A stretch of DNA of 64,000 nt from Muricoccus roseus. Its GTDB lineage: Bacteria; Pseudomonadota; Alphaproteobacteria; Acetobacterales; Acetobacteraceae. Below are positions 35,317 through 44,891 of the stretch, in pieces (within the stretch, counting starts at the first letter, position 1; every line of letters starts with the position of its first letter). The notes under the pieces are model-generated. The model worked only from the letters and a program-made list of their open reading frames with translations. It had not been told where the DNA came from and searched no databases. The translations under genes were made by a program, and so were the position numbers. The DNA is taken from assembly GCF_900141905.1 (NCBI RefSeq), contig NZ_FQZF01000024.1, forward strand, positions 1 to 64,000, given 5' to 3'.

Positions 35317-36306
35317 ATGATGGTGAAGGTCACGCTCGACCTGTCGCGGCTGCTGCAGGAAGGCCGGATCACGCGGGAGGAGCATGACCGCCTCGCCCTG
35401 CTCGGGCGGCGCGGCACGGGCTCCCTGTTGGTCAATGCGCTCATCGGCTTCGGCGTGGTCGGCGTGAGCGCCGGGATCGTGGCGCTGCTGCCGAGCGTGC
35501 TGACCGCCATCCCGCTGGGGCTCGTCCTGATGTCGGCCGGAGCCTGGCTGGTGCTCCGGGAGCGGAGGCGATGGGACGTGCTGGCCACGATCCTGATCCT
35601 CGTCGGCGCGCTGCTTCTCGGGGCCAGCCTCCTCCTGCTCAGCAGCGGGCAGACCACCCTGAACGGGGCGCCGCCGGGCGGCGCGGGTAAGGGGCGGCCG
35701 CTGCTCGGCCTGCCGGCGGCCTATCTCCTGGTCGCGACGCTCTTCGCCGGTTCCGCCATCCTGGCCCGCAGCGGCCTGCTGGTCGCGCTCGCCGTGCTGC
35801 TGCTCTCCGCCGCGCTCGGCAGCGGAACCTCCTACGACCACGCCTTCTACGCGCTCAGCGTGCAGCAGCCGCTGGCGACGATCCTCGCCTTCTCGGCGCT
35901 GGCGGCCGCGGCCCATGCCGGCGCCCCGCAACTGCGTGCGGCGGGGGAGCGGCTGGCGAACATCGCGGCGCGCACGGCGCTGCTCCTGGTCCAACTCGGC
36001 TTCTGGGTCGGGTCGCTCTGGGGCGACGACGCGGACTGGATCCGGCGCTCTCTCGGGCGCCCCATCCCGGCGGATACCTTCAGCATCGCCTGGGCCGCCG
36101 TGTTGCTCCTGGCGGCGATCTGGGCCGGGCGGACGAACCGGCTCTGGACCCTCAACCTCGCCTGCATCTTCGGCGGCATCCACTTCTACACCCAGTGGTT
36201 CGAAAGCTTCGGTGCCGCGCCCCTCAGCCTGCTCGGCGGCGGCGTGCTGATGCTCGCCTTCGCCCTGGGGCTTTGGCGCCTGAACGAGCGCCGGGCGGAG
36301 GGGTGA
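35317..36306 (+). CDS. Multi-pass membrane protein, DUF2157-like
   Basis: 329 residues. A short N-terminal cytoplasmic helix pair (LLQEGRITREEHDRLALLG) is followed by about ten TM helices. The N-terminal pattern and serial TM layout are those of DUF2157 proteins, whose function is unknown. The start at ATG 35317 (or 35320) follows a G-rich run; the open frame back to 35206 is not protein-like. Single gene, before the YcxB-like pair. Confidence 0.75.
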   Translation: MMVKVTLDLSRLLQEGRITREEHDRLALLGRRGTGSLLVNALIGFGVVGVSAGIVALLPSVLTAIPLGLVLMSAGAWLVLRERRRWDVLATILILVGALLLGASLLLLSSGQTTLNGAPPGGAGKGRPLLGLPAAYLLVATLFAGSAILARSGLLVALAVLLLSAALGSGTSYDHAFYALSVQQPLATILAFSALAAAAHAGAPQLRAAGERLANIAARTALLLVQLGFWVGSLWGDDADWIRRSLGRPIPADTFSIAWAAVLLLAAIWAGRTNRLWTLNLACIFGGIHFYTQWFESFGAAPLSLLGGGVLMLAFALGLWRLNERRAEG

Positions 36307-36390
36307 TGCGCCATCCGGTCATCCGGCGCCTTGCGCGGAACGGGGGCATCCTCGACCAGAGCTGGAAGGAAGGGCCGCTCCGCGACCGGC

Positions 36391-36971
36391 TCACGCCGCC
36401 CCCCGGTTCCTGGCCAGCATCCCCGCCGCCCAGTCCCGCACGGCCGCCGGCTCGACCACGGTCAGGTCGCGGCGCGGGAGGAGGGCCGGCCGCGCCGGGC
36501 CGAAGCGGAGGACGAGATAGTCCCTCGCCTCCTCCAGCCCCGTGAACAGCGCGGCATCGTAGGACGCATCCCAGGCTGCCGCCCGGAAGGTGGCGCGGTC
36601 GGCATCGAGGGTTACCGTCACAGGCCCAAGAAGCGGCTCACGCCCCTCAGCCGCACGCGCCTCCAGCATGGTCCGCAAACCAAATCGCTGCGTCCGGCGG
36701 GAGAGCAGCATGCTGAGAAGGGCGACGCCGAGGACCGGACCGACCGCTGCCGCGTCGTCCCAGCCGGGCGGCCGCAGCAGTGGCGCAGGGTCATGGGGGT
36801 TCACCACGGCCCAGGCGGCAAGCCGGCCCGCAAGCGGGGCCGCGAGGGCGAGGAGCGTACCCCCACCAGAAAGGTCCAACCGACGATGCCAAGCATCGAA
36901 CCGCGTCGGTCCTGCGAGGCAAGAAGCCAAGCCTGATCCTCGGGATGCCAGTTCACGGACAGGGCGATCAC
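36391..36971 (-). pseudogene. YcxB-like membrane protein gene with a -1 frameshift in a G run
   Basis: A GTG at 36971, with GGGAGG seven bases upstream, opens a frame reading ALSVNWHPEDQAWLLASQDR and then a TM start (MLGIVGWTFLV). At the run of five G on the coding strand (36860-36864) the next frame continues smoothly as [19 protein letters not shown], a second TM, and a YcxB-like tail (VTVTLDADRATFRAAAWDAS) to the stop at 36391. One extra G would join both into a 193-residue protein, about the size of its divergent neighbour at 37201. This is either a real frameshift or a homopolymer sequencing error. YcxB-type proteins have two TMs and a small cytoplasmic domain of unknown role. Confidence 0.7.
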
Positions 36972-37200
36972 GCCCGCCCCTCCCGCGCATGCTCAGACGG
37001 GTCTGGCGGCAACGGCCTCCACGGGCGAGAGGCAGCCGGACCGGCCGGTCCGCGCGGCGCTCACCGCCATGTCATTACCGGGCAACGAATGGTGCCCCGC
37101 CCGGCATCGACCAACACCTCCATCCGGACAAGAAGGGCCGGACAAGAACGGAACGTGCGAGCGGGCCGGCAACGGAACGCGATGGGCGCGGAGGGGAAAG

Positions 37201-37803
37201 ATGGACGCGATCGCCGGCCCGGTCCGGTATGTCCTGCAGGTGCCGGCACTGGGCCCGGAGGATTATGCGCGCCTCCAGGCGGTCCTGCTCCGGGGCCTAG
37301 CGCCCCGCCCAAGCTGGCGCAGGCGCCTGGCGGGCCTCGTCGGGGGCGGGCTGGTGGGCGGTGCCATCGGGCTCCTCGCCGCCCGCTGGGACGTCACGGC
37401 CGAACTCTGGGTCAGGAGCGCGCGGCAGGGATGGATGCTGACGCTCGACGGCCCCGGCATCCTCCTGGCGGCCCTCGGCGTGGTCCTGGCAACCTTGCTG
37501 TCGCTCGCGATGATTCTCGTTGCGCGGCAGCGCCGCGGGATTCGCGCGCTGCACGCGGTGGGCGGCGAGCTGTTCGGCGCGCACGAGCTGCTGCTCGGCG
37601 ATGCTGGCCTGCTCTGGCGCAATGTCAGCCGCACCCTCTTCGTCCCCTGGTCCCGCCTGACCGGCGCGATGCGGCAGGGCGGCATGCTCCTCCTCTTCGC
37701 CGACCGTATCAGCGCCTTCTGGTTGCCGGAGGCTCTGGTCGCAGCCCATCCCGACCGGGCGGGGCTCGAAGCCCTGCTCCGACGCCACGCGGCCCTCCCG
37801 TGA
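37201..37803 (+). CDS. YcxB-like membrane protein
   Basis: 200 residues: an N-terminal cytoplasmic segment (MDAIAGPVRYVLQVPALGPE), two TM helices near residues 43-60 and 80-105, and a C-terminal domain of YcxB type (HELLLGDAGLLWRNVSRTLF and VPWSRLTGAMRQGGMLLLFA). GGAGGGG lies eight bases before the ATG. It is divergent from the frameshifted relative at 36391 and coupled to the next gene by a GTGA overlap. Function of this family is unknown. Confidence 0.82.
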   Translation: MDAIAGPVRYVLQVPALGPEDYARLQAVLLRGLAPRPSWRRRLAGLVGGGLVGGAIGLLAARWDVTAELWVRSARQGWMLTLDGPGILLAALGVVLATLLSLAMILVARQRRGIRALHAVGGELFGAHELLLGDAGLLWRNVSRTLFVPWSRLTGAMRQGGMLLLFADRISAFWLPEALVAAHPDRAGLEALLRRHAALP

Positions 37804-38156
37804 CCCGCATGCGCATCCTTCCCGCGGCCTTCGCGCTGCTCCTGGCCTTGTCCATGCCGGCAGGGGCTGCGCAGACCCTGAAAGGGCGGTGGTGGATCGT
37901 GCTCGGCAGCTCCGCCGCGCCCGAAAGCCTGCCGCGGCCCTTCCCCGAGGCGGACCGCGCCGCCGAGGCCGCCCGCCGCTGCGGGGTGGAGCCCATGGGC
38001 GACTACTCCGCCAAGTTCGAGGGCTTCGCGCCCGACCTCTACGTCACGGTGGTGGGCGGCTTCACGACCCGACGGGAGGCGGAAGCGGCGCTGGCCCGTC
38101 TCCGCCGCTGCGTGCCCGATGCCTATCTCCGGCGCGGCGGCTACGGCGGGGAGTGA
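37800..38156 (+). CDS. Small secreted protein with SPOR-like segment
   Basis: 118 residues. A signal peptide (MRILPAAFALLLALSMPAGA) is followed by a ~90-residue domain with GRWWIVLGSSA, two cysteines (RRCGVEP and RRCVPDAY) and the pattern LYVTVVGGFTTRREAEAALA, which looks like the half-repeat of a SPOR domain (peptidoglycan-binding). GTG 37800 overlaps the YcxB stop; ATG 37809 is an alternative start. The 3' end overlaps the convergent hflX gene by 16 bases. Confidence 0.75.
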   Translation: MTRMRILPAAFALLLALSMPAGAAQTLKGRWWIVLGSSAAPESLPRPFPEADRAAEAARRCGVEPMGDYSAKFEGFAPDLYVTVVGGFTTRREAEAALARLRRCVPDAYLRRGGYGGE

Positions 38157-39523
38157 CGTCCGGAGCCCTCGGCGGGCGCGGCAAGGCTCCGCTGCAGCCG
38201 CGCGAGGGCACCGGGGAGGCCACGGACCTTCAGCACCCGGCCATTCTCGTCATACTCTTCCGACAGAACCCGCGCGCTTTCGTAAACCTCGCCGATCAGC
38301 CCCTGCTTCGCATAGGGTAGCACCAGCACATCCTCCACCATCGCCGCCTCGAAGAAGGCGATGATGGTGTTCCGCAGCGCGCTCACATCTTCCGGTGCGT
38401 GAGCCGAGAGCATGATGGCGTCGGGATGCTTCTCGAGCAGGGCCGCGCGCCCGGCAGCATCCACCCGGTCCATCTTGTTCAGCACCAGGAGGGACGGCAC
38501 CACATCCGCTCCGATCTCGCGCAGCACGCTCCGCGTCACCTCCAGCTGCGCCGCATAGGTCGGGTCCGACGCATCGACCACGAAGAGCAGCAGCGAAGCC
38601 TCCAGCGCCTCCGTCAGGGTGGAGCGGAAGGAGGCGACGAGGTCATGCGGCAGCTGCTTGATGAACCCGACCGTGTCGGAGACGAGCACGCGCGGCCGGG
38701 TTTCCGGCTGCAGGATGCGGACGGTGGTGTCGAGGGTGGCGAAGAGCTTGTCCTCTACCAGCACCTGGCTGCCAGTGAGGGCCCGCATGAGGGAGGACTT
38801 GCCCGCATTGGTGTAGCCGACCAGGGCCACCCGCAGCTGGTCCCGCCGGGCGGAGCGGCGGTTGTCGCTGTCGCGCTGCACCGCCTCCAGCTGCTCCTTC
38901 AGCTCGGCGAGGCGATCGCGGATCTTGCGGCGGTCTAGGTCGAGATTGCTCTCGCCGGCACCCGGCCCCTGCCGCCGCTCGCCGCCGCCCGAGGATTCCC
39001 GCAGGCGGGGCGCGACATATTTCAGCCGCGCCATTTCCACCTGGAGCTTCGCCTCCCGGGTGTTCGCGTGCCGATGGAAGATCTCCACGATAACGCCGGT
39101 ACGGTCGAGCACCTGCGCGCCAGTAGCCCGTTCCAGGTTGCGGATCTGGCTGGGCGACAGCTCGTGGTCGACAATCACGAACTCCGGCCTGCGGGCCGCG
39201 TCGTCCCCTGCCTCTGCCTTGGGCGCCGGCTCGGCGGCATCCTCGAAGCGCTGCCGTGCCTTGGACCTCGGGGTCGGCGCCATCGAGCCGACCACGCCGG
39301 TGCCGCCCGTGAGCGCCGCCAGTTCCGCCAGCTTGCCGCTTCCGAGGAGCGACCCTGCGCCGGTGCCCTCGCGCCGCTGCGACACCGTGCCCACCACCTG
39401 ATAGCCCAGCGTCTTCACTAGACGCCCCAGTTCCTCAAGGCTGGCCTCGTGCGCGACGTCATCGACCTCGGGCGTCTGGATGCCGACGAGAATGGCGAGT
39501 GGAATGGGGGGCTTGGTCTCCAT
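38141..39523 (-). CDS. hflX: GTPase HflX
   Basis: A 460-residue ribosome-associated GTPase. The N-terminal glycine-rich HflX domain (IFHRHANTREAKLQVEMARL, GPGAGESNLDLDRRKI) is followed by a coiled linker and a G domain: G1 GYTNAGKSSLM, G3 DTVGFIKQLP, G4 LNKMD and G5-like LSAHA. HflX splits stalled ribosomes under stress. An insert of ~50 residues in the N-terminal part (APTPRSKARQRFEDAAEPAP) is unusual. The start at 39523 (METKPPIPLAILVG) has no strong ribosome site. hfq, its common neighbour, is not here. Confidence 0.95.
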   Translation of the reverse strand: METKPPIPLAILVGIQTPEVDDVAHEASLEELGRLVKTLGYQVVGTVSQRREGTGAGSLLGSGKLAELAALTGGTGVVGSMAPTPRSKARQRFEDAAEPAPKAEAGDDAARRPEFVIVDHELSPSQIRNLERATGAQVLDRTGVIVEIFHRHANTREAKLQVEMARLKYVAPRLRESSGGGERRQGPGAGESNLDLDRRKIRDRLAELKEQLEAVQRDSDNRRSARRDQLRVALVGYTNAGKSSLMRALTGSQVLVEDKLFATLDTTVRILQPETRPRVLVSDTVGFIKQLPHDLVASFRSTLTEALEASLLLFVVDASDPTYAAQLEVTRSVLREIGADVVPSLLVLNKMDRVDAAGRAALLEKHPDAIMLSAHAPEDVSALRNTIIAFFEAAMVEDVLVLPYAKQGLIGEVYESARVLSEEYDENGRVLKVRGLPGALARLQRSLAAPAEGSGRHSPP

Positions 39524-40021
39524 GGGGCCGCAGTAGCACGGATCACGCCGCGGAACGCCCCGGGGATCATGCTGTCCCATCCCGGAACGCGAAGGTGAAC
39601 TGGCTGTTCACTGCCTCGTTCAGGAAAAGACGGGCCGGCGAGGCACGGGCGGGTGCCTACGAGCCGGCCCTGACCACCCGTGCTTGGAGGAGCACATGGC
39701 GGCTGAGCGGATGTGTAGTGCATATCCGTGCCCGACGCGAATCAGGACTGCGATCGCCTGCTCCGTTCGTCGGCAGGGGAACCCAAGCGGGAAGCAGCCG
39801 TATTGCGCCGCATGTGCCTGCTCCGCGGTACTGGCGCCAGAACCGGGATCACCTCCACGCCGTTCCCGCCCAGGAAGCCGGCGGGGGGCGCCCGGCCCTT
39901 TCCGATCGCCGGAGTGGCCGCGTGGCTGCCCTGCCACGCCCGCCGGAATGGAACGCGGCCGGCGCCAGGTCTTAACGAATCATATTCCTATTTTTGTTCC
40001 TGCCCAGTCTAAGCTCCCCCC
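39524..40021. other. Intergenic stretch, no supported gene
   Basis: About 500 bases between hflX and a hypothetical gene, divergent. Open frames present lack protein-like composition. The last 60 bases are AT-rich (ATTCCTATTTTTGTTCC) and probably hold the promoter of the gene at 40022. Confidence 0.4.
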
Positions 40022-40486
40022 ATGAGCCACCTCCATGACACCCACGCCCCCGCCCCTGACCTGGACGTGCTGGCCGCACGCTCGGCGGAGCAGCGCTACC
40101 GGAGCCTGGTGGAGCGCGGGGTATCGAAGGTCCAGGCCTGGGAAGAGGCTGTCGCCCTCTTCGTGGGCCATCACCCGAACTGGCCGGTGCCGCTCGCCGA
40201 GCGCGCGGCGGCCCGGACCGTCGGGCCGATGATCCTCAACCGGCTGGCTGCCGCCCAGGGCCAGCCGAAGCAGCCGGCGGCCAAAGCCCCTCTCGATCTG
40301 CTGGTGGACCTGGCCACGCCCGAGACGCCGGAGAGCATGCGGGCCGCCATGCGGGTGGAGGAGATGGGTTCCGGCGCGATCGCGGTGTTCCGCGGCGCCT
40401 GGAAGATGGCAGGCGACGTGCGCCCGCTGATGTCCCGCCTGACGCGGGGGCAGATGGCGGCGCGCGGTTCGGCCCTACCGGCCTGA
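40022..40486 (+). CDS. Hypothetical protein
   Basis: 154 residues, mostly helical, no signal or TM. The N-terminus is His/Ala/Pro-rich (MSHLHDTHAPAPDLDVLAAR), then SAEQRYRSLVERGVSKVQAW and a LAERAAARTVGPMILNRLAA helix. The C-terminal half (TPESMRAAMRVEEMGSGAIA) has no match I know. Codon use and length support a real gene. A hairpin follows at 40496. Confidence 0.7.
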   Translation: MSHLHDTHAPAPDLDVLAARSAEQRYRSLVERGVSKVQAWEEAVALFVGHHPNWPVPLAERAAARTVGPMILNRLAAAQGQPKQPAAKAPLDLLVDLATPETPESMRAAMRVEEMGSGAIAVFRGAWKMAGDVRPLMSRLTRGQMAARGSALPA

Positions 40487-40495
40487 CCCTTTGCA

Positions 40496-40518
40496 AGCCC
40501 TGCTTTCCCGGCAGGGCT
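40496..40518. terminator. Hairpin after the 40022 gene
   Basis: An 8-bp perfect stem AGCCCTGC / GCAGGGCT with a 7-base loop, ten bases after the stop codon. No T-run. Confidence 0.5.
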
Positions 40519-40634
40519 GCGGAGCAGCGGCGTATGGGCGCGGTGCCGGCAACAAGGTAGGCTTCCAGGCCGGCGACCGGGCCGGGGTTCGACCGCGCCC
40601 CGCAACGCGCATGCAGCAGCAGGAAGCAACGGCG

Positions 40635-41240
40635 ATGGGCTTGCACGTCGATTATTTCGCGTCACTGAACTCGCCCTGGACGCATCTGGGCGCCGCGCGG
40701 CTGGAAGCCATGGTGGAGCGCCATGGGGCGACGCTGCGCATCTACCCCGTGGATTTCGGCACCATCTTCCCCGCTTCGGGCGGGCTGCCGCTGCCCAAGC
40801 GCTCGCCGCAGCGCCAAGCCTACCGCATGCAGGAGCTGGAGCGGTGGCGCGATCACCTCGGCATCCCCATCCACCTCAAGCCACGTGCCCACCCCGCCAA
40901 TGAAGGTTTCGCCGCCAGCTGCGTCATCGCCGTGCGTGAGACGCTCGGAGACGGGCCCGCCCTCGCCCTGGCGCACCGCCTGCTCAAGGCCCTTTGGGAA
41001 GAGGACCAGGACAGCGGTGAGCGGACCGTCATCGAGGCCTTGATCCGCGAGGTGGGGCTCGACGCTGCGGCCGTCATGGCGCTGGGCTCGGAAGACCGGT
41101 GGGCGGAGCAGCGGGGCCAGGACACCCAGGCCGCGCTCGCGCGCGGCGTGTTCGGCGCGCCGAGCTACGTGGTCGGGGCGGAGATCTTCTGGGGCCAGGA
41201 CCGGCTGGAATTCCTCGAACGCCGGTTGGCGCGAGGATAG
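40635..41240 (+). CDS. DsbA-fold oxidoreductase, 2-hydroxychromene-2-carboxylate isomerase-like
   Basis: 201 residues with a thioredoxin/DsbA fold of the GST-kappa / HCCA isomerase group. It starts HVDYFASLNSPWTHLGAARL, where Ser replaces the catalytic Cys and usually activates glutathione. The helical insert follows (RMQELERWRDHLGIPIHLKP), and the C-terminal GVFGAPSYVVGAEIFWGQDR is the cis-Pro region. HCCA isomerases act in naphthalene-type degradation, but most homologues are uncharacterised. AGGAAG nine bases upstream supports ATG 40635. Monocistronic. Confidence 0.9.
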   Translation: MGLHVDYFASLNSPWTHLGAARLEAMVERHGATLRIYPVDFGTIFPASGGLPLPKRSPQRQAYRMQELERWRDHLGIPIHLKPRAHPANEGFAASCVIAVRETLGDGPALALAHRLLKALWEEDQDSGERTVIEALIREVGLDAAAVMALGSEDRWAEQRGQDTQAALARGVFGAPSYVVGAEIFWGQDRLEFLERRLARG

Positions 41241-41345
41241 ATCCGAGCCCGGGAAGGGTCAGCCGCCGAAGGCTGTGCCAGCCGGGGCGGAGCGGGGCCG
41301 GATCCTTCTGCCGCTATGGGCTGCCGGGGAAGTCCCGCCGCGGCC

Positions 41346-42227
41346 TCAAGCGCCCCGTAGACGGGCCTCGAGCGCCGCGATGAACAGCCGCACCTTCGGC
41401 GGTACCAGCCGGGCCGTCGGGTAGACCGCCCATATCGCCAGCGCCTCCGGCTCCCAGGCACCCATCGGGATGGGCAAGAGGTGCCCGATCGTCACCTCCT
41501 CCCGAACGTCCCAGGCGGACAGCATGGCAATGCCCAGACCACCGAGGCAGGCTTGGTGCAAGGCCTCAACCGAGCTGGAGGTGAAAGGGCCGGAGACCCG
41601 CTGCCGGAGCGTCTTCCCGCCCGACAGGAAACTCCAGTGGCTCGCCCCGGTCAGCGTCAGGCAGCGGTGCCGCGCGAGGTCGGCCGGCGCCTCCGGCAGG
41701 CCGTGCTCCGCGACATAGGCGGGCGCCGCGTAGAGCCCGCGTGGATTATCCGCCAGCCGGCGTGCGACGAGCGCGTTCTCGCGCAGCGGCGCAATCCGGA
41801 TGGCGAGGTCGAGCCCCTGCGCGACGATGTCGATGATGCTGTCGCTCAACAGCAGGTCGATCCGCAGCCCGGGATGCTCCCGCAAAAGGACAGGCACGAG
41901 CGGCGCCACGACCTTGCGGCCGAAAGGAACCGAGGCCGTCACCCGCAAGGTTCCTGTCAGCCCGGCCGAATCCGGCCGGACGGAGGCACGGGCCATGGCC
42001 TCCTCCTCCAGCAGCAGGCGGGCGTGGGGCAGGAACGCCTCGCCCTCCGCGGTCAGCGAGAGAGAGCGGGTCGTCCGATGCATCAGCCGCGCCCCGACTT
42101 CCTCTTCCAGCTCGGCCAGCCGGCGGGAGGCGAGCATCGGCGTGATGCGCAGGCGGCGCGCCGCGGCGGCCAGGCTTCCGGCCTGCACCGCCTCTACCAG
42201 CACAGCGAGGTTGGCGAGGTTGATCAT
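41346..42227 (-). CDS. LysR family transcriptional regulator
   Basis: 293 residues. The N-terminal winged helix-turn-helix [20 protein letters not shown], with [20 protein letters not shown] for the recognition part, is followed by a LysR effector domain. The start at 42227 is at the family-typical N-terminus; the open frame to 42512 runs across the divergent promoter. It is divergent from the MFS/FAD-monooxygenase pair, which it likely controls. Confidence 0.93.
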   Translation of the reverse strand: MINLANLAVLVEAVQAGSLAAAARRLRITPMLASRRLAELEEEVGARLMHRTTRSLSLTAEGEAFLPHARLLLEEEAMARASVRPDSAGLTGTLRVTASVPFGRKVVAPLVPVLLREHPGLRIDLLLSDSIIDIVAQGLDLAIRIAPLRENALVARRLADNPRGLYAAPAYVAEHGLPEAPADLARHRCLTLTGASHWSFLSGGKTLRQRVSGPFTSSSVEALHQACLGGLGIAMLSAWDVREEVTIGHLLPIPMGAWEPEALAIWAVYPTARLVPPKVRLFIAALEARLRGA

Positions 42228-42280
42228 ATCGCCCCACGTTATACCGACCGAACACAACGGATATCTACTGCGCCGGGCGT

Positions 42281-42306
42281 TACAATCCGAGATTGCGGGC
42301 ACCGCA
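42281..42306 (+). promoter_or_regulatory. Candidate promoter and inverted repeat in the LysR/MFS gap
   Basis: A TACAAT -10-like hexamer at 42281-42286 lacks a clear -35, as is common at activator-dependent promoters. TGCGG-GCA-CCGCA at 42294-42306 is a perfect 5-3-5 inverted repeat just downstream. Either could belong to LysR control of the MFS gene. Confidence 0.35.
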
Positions 42307-42321
42307 GAGAGGATCAGCTCC

Positions 42322-43611
42322 GTGCCGGACGCTCCCATCCAGAACCCGCCTCGCTTCTCCATCCACCCCGCCGGGTCCGCCGCGCGCGGCGCCACGGCCA
42401 TGCCGCACGCTGGCGCAAGGGGGGAAGGCGCCGGCCAGCTCCCTTCCCGCCGGGCCGGCTCCGGCCTCACCTTCGCCATGGCCGCCGCGGCGGGAATCGC
42501 AGTGGCCAACATCTACTACAACCAGCCGATGCTCGGGATCATCGGGCAGGACTTCGCCGGCTCGGGTGCCACCGCGCTGATCCCGACGGCCACGCAGCTC
42601 GGCTACGCCGCAAGCCTGTTCCTGCTCCTACCGCTCGGCGACATGCTCGACCAGAAGCGGATGATCGTGGGGCAGTTCGTCGTGCTCGCCGCGGCGCTCG
42701 CCCTGGCGGCGCTGGCGCCCAGTGCGCCGGTCCTCGTCGTCGCTTCCCTCATTGTCGGCATGTCCGCCACCGTGGCGCAGCAGATCGTGCCCCTTGCAGC
42801 CCATCTCGCACCGCCGGCGCGGCGTGGCGCCACGGTGGGTCTCGTCACCGGCGGCGTGCTGGCGGGCATCCTGCTCAGCCGGACGCTCGGCGGCGTTGTC
42901 TCCGCCCATGGCGGGTGGCGCGCGATGTTCTGGCTGGCGGTGCCCTTGGCCCTCGGCGCCGCGGGGCTCATGGCGGCCATCCTGCCAAGCCGGCCAGCGG
43001 CCGCCTCGATCGGCTACGGGCAGGCGCTGCGCTCCTTGCTGCAGCTCTGGCATGGGCAACCCGCCCTGCGCCGGGCGACGCTGATGCAGGCCGCGCTCTT
43101 CGGTTCCTTCTCCGCTTTCTGGACCGTGCTCGCGCTGCGGCTGGAGCAGCCACCCTTCGCGCTCGGCGCCGATGTGGCGGGGCTGTTCGGCGTGGTCGGC
43201 GCCGTTGGGATCGCCGCCGCACCGCTGGCCGGCCGGCTGGCCGACCACCGCGGGCCGCAGCTGGTGATCGGGCTCGGTGCCCTGCTCACCCTCGTGGCCT
43301 GGGCCGTGCTCGGTGTCTGGCCGGCCCTCGGCGGCCTGGCGCTGGGGGTGATCATCCTCGACTTCGGGGTGCAGAGCGCGCTCGTCTCCAACCAGCACGT
43401 CATCTACGCCCTGCAGCCCGAGGCGCGCAGCCGAATCAACACGGTCTTCATGACGGGCATGTTCCTGGGCGGCTCGGCCGGCTCGGCCGGGGCCATGACA
43501 GCCTGGGACCTCGGCGGCTGGGGCGCGGTCTGCGGCTTCGGCACCGGCCTGGCCGCGCTCTCCCTGCTGCTCGAGTTTCTCGCACGCCGGGGCAAGGGAG
43601 AGATGGCATGA
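42322..43611 (+). CDS. MFS transporter (DHA1-like)
   Basis: 429 residues and about 12 TM helices. The first helix has [20 protein letters not shown], typical of YnfM/AraJ-like exporters, with loop 2-3 [13 protein letters not shown] and later [23 protein letters not shown] 42322 has GAGAGGA about ten bases upstream; ATG 42400 is a shorter alternative that still keeps all TMs. Its stop overlaps the start of the FAD monooxygenase (ATGA), suggesting uptake or efflux of the monooxygenase substrate or product. Confidence 0.9.
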   Translation: MPDAPIQNPPRFSIHPAGSAARGATAMPHAGARGEGAGQLPSRRAGSGLTFAMAAAAGIAVANIYYNQPMLGIIGQDFAGSGATALIPTATQLGYAASLFLLLPLGDMLDQKRMIVGQFVVLAAALALAALAPSAPVLVVASLIVGMSATVAQQIVPLAAHLAPPARRGATVGLVTGGVLAGILLSRTLGGVVSAHGGWRAMFWLAVPLALGAAGLMAAILPSRPAAASIGYGQALRSLLQLWHGQPALRRATLMQAALFGSFSAFWTVLALRLEQPPFALGADVAGLFGVVGAVGIAAAPLAGRLADHRGPQLVIGLGALLTLVAWAVLGVWPALGGLALGVIILDFGVQSALVSNQHVIYALQPEARSRINTVFMTGMFLGGSAGSAGAMTAWDLGGWGAVCGFGTGLAALSLLLEFLARRGKGEMA

Positions 43612-44723
43612 GGAAGCTGCGGATCGCCGTGGCGGGAGGCTCGCTCGGCGGCCTCTTCGCCGCCATCCTGCTGCGGCTGGACGGGCACGAGGTGCGCGTG
43701 TTCGAGCGTTCGGCGGGCGGGCTGGAGGGCCGGGGCGCCGGGCTGGTACCGCAGCGTGAGGTGCCCGAGGTGCTGCGGCAGATCAACGCCGAGGAGCTGG
43801 CAGGGGTGGGCGTCGTGGCTCGCGACCGGATCTTCCTCGACGCAGCCGGCGGCATTGCCCATCGCGAGGCCACGCCGCAGATGCAGGTGTCCTGGGACCG
43901 CCTGTACGGCGCTGTCCGGGGCCGGCTGGCGGATTCCGACTACCGCCTCGGCCGCGCCGTTCAGGGTGCCACGCAAACCAGCACCGAGGCGGTGCTGCAC
44001 TTCGCCGATGGCAGCAGCGAGGCCGCCGATCTGGTCCTCGGCGCCGACGGCATCGGGTCCGTGCTGCGCGAGGCGGTCACGGGCCTGCCCTCGCCCAATC
44101 GCTACGCCGGCTATGTCGCCTGGCGCGGCATGGTGCCCGAGAGAGCCTTGCCGGATGGAGCAGCGGAGATGCTGCTCGACCGCTTCGCCTTCCACATGAT
44201 GCCGCGCTCGCAGATTCTCGGATACCTCGTCACCGGGCCGGCCGGCGAGATGACGCGTGGGGACCGACGCTACAACTGGGTGTGGTACCGTCGCGTACTT
44301 CCGGCGGAGCTGGGGGAGGTTCTGACCGACAGCTCCGGCCACGCACACCCGTTCTCGCTCGCGCCCGGCCAAGTTCCGGAAGCTCGCGCCGCCGGGCTCC
44401 GGGCCGATGCAGCGGCGCTCCTCCCGCCGCCCTTCGCCGCTGCCGTGCAGGCGGAGCCGAGGCCGTTCGTACAGGCGATCTTCGACTATGAGGCTCCACG
44501 CATGGTGTCCGGCCGCCTGGCGCTGCTGGGCGACGCCGCCTTCGTGGCGCGGCCCCACACCGCCATGGGCGTGGCCAAGGCGGCAGGGGACGCGATGGCG
44601 CTCCGCACGCATCTCGGGCGCCTTCCCCTGGGCGAGGCGCTGCGGGCTTATGGACGCGAACGGCTCCCGGTTGGAAAGGTCACCGTTGACTATGGACGCC
44701 GTCTCGGCGCGGAGCTGGGCTGA
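43608..44723 (+). CDS. FAD-dependent aromatic monooxygenase
   Basis: 371 residues. The N-terminal FAD motif [20 protein letters not shown] has the GGSLGG form seen in 2,6-dihydroxypyridine and salicylate-type hydroxylases. [10 protein letters not shown] follows, then the DG motif [13 protein letters not shown] and the C-terminal GD motif [20 protein letters not shown]. These class A flavoproteins hydroxylate aromatic rings with NAD(P)H and O2. The His in ARPHTAMG matches the 2,6-dihydroxypyridine group. Coupled to the MFS gene and followed by a terminator-like hairpin. Confidence 0.92.
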   Translation: MRKLRIAVAGGSLGGLFAAILLRLDGHEVRVFERSAGGLEGRGAGLVPQREVPEVLRQINAEELAGVGVVARDRIFLDAAGGIAHREATPQMQVSWDRLYGAVRGRLADSDYRLGRAVQGATQTSTEAVLHFADGSSEAADLVLGADGIGSVLREAVTGLPSPNRYAGYVAWRGMVPERALPDGAAEMLLDRFAFHMMPRSQILGYLVTGPAGEMTRGDRRYNWVWYRRVLPAELGEVLTDSSGHAHPFSLAPGQVPEARAAGLRADAAALLPPPFAAAVQAEPRPFVQAIFDYEAPRMVSGRLALLGDAAFVARPHTAMGVAKAAGDAMALRTHLGRLPLGEALRAYGRERLPVGKVTVDYGRRLGAELG

Positions 44724-44830
44724 GAATCCGCGAGAAACAAGCCAGGAGCCAGGGCGGGCGGGGGCCTGCGTCACGGACATCGGCCTGAGCGGCATGTCGA
44801 GTCAGGAACACATCCGCCAGGACAATTCAG

Positions 44831-44853
44831 GCGCCGTCCCGAGGAGACGGCGC
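44831..44853. terminator. Hairpin between convergent genes
   Basis: GCGCCGTC / GACGGCGC, an 8-bp perfect stem with a 7-base loop, between the stops of the FAD monooxygenase and the leftward 44892 gene. It may serve both. Confidence 0.5.
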
Positions 44854-44891
44854 AAGCACCGGGAAGCGCTCCTGCTTCCAGCCATCGCCCC

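Noticed and set aside
41481-44723. A 1080-codon open frame on the + strand spanning the LysR, MFS and FAD genes
   Set aside because: It overlaps three recognisable genes in other frames or strands and has Arg/Pro/Ala/Gly composition typical of high-GC shadow frames. Only its last part coincides with the real FAD gene.
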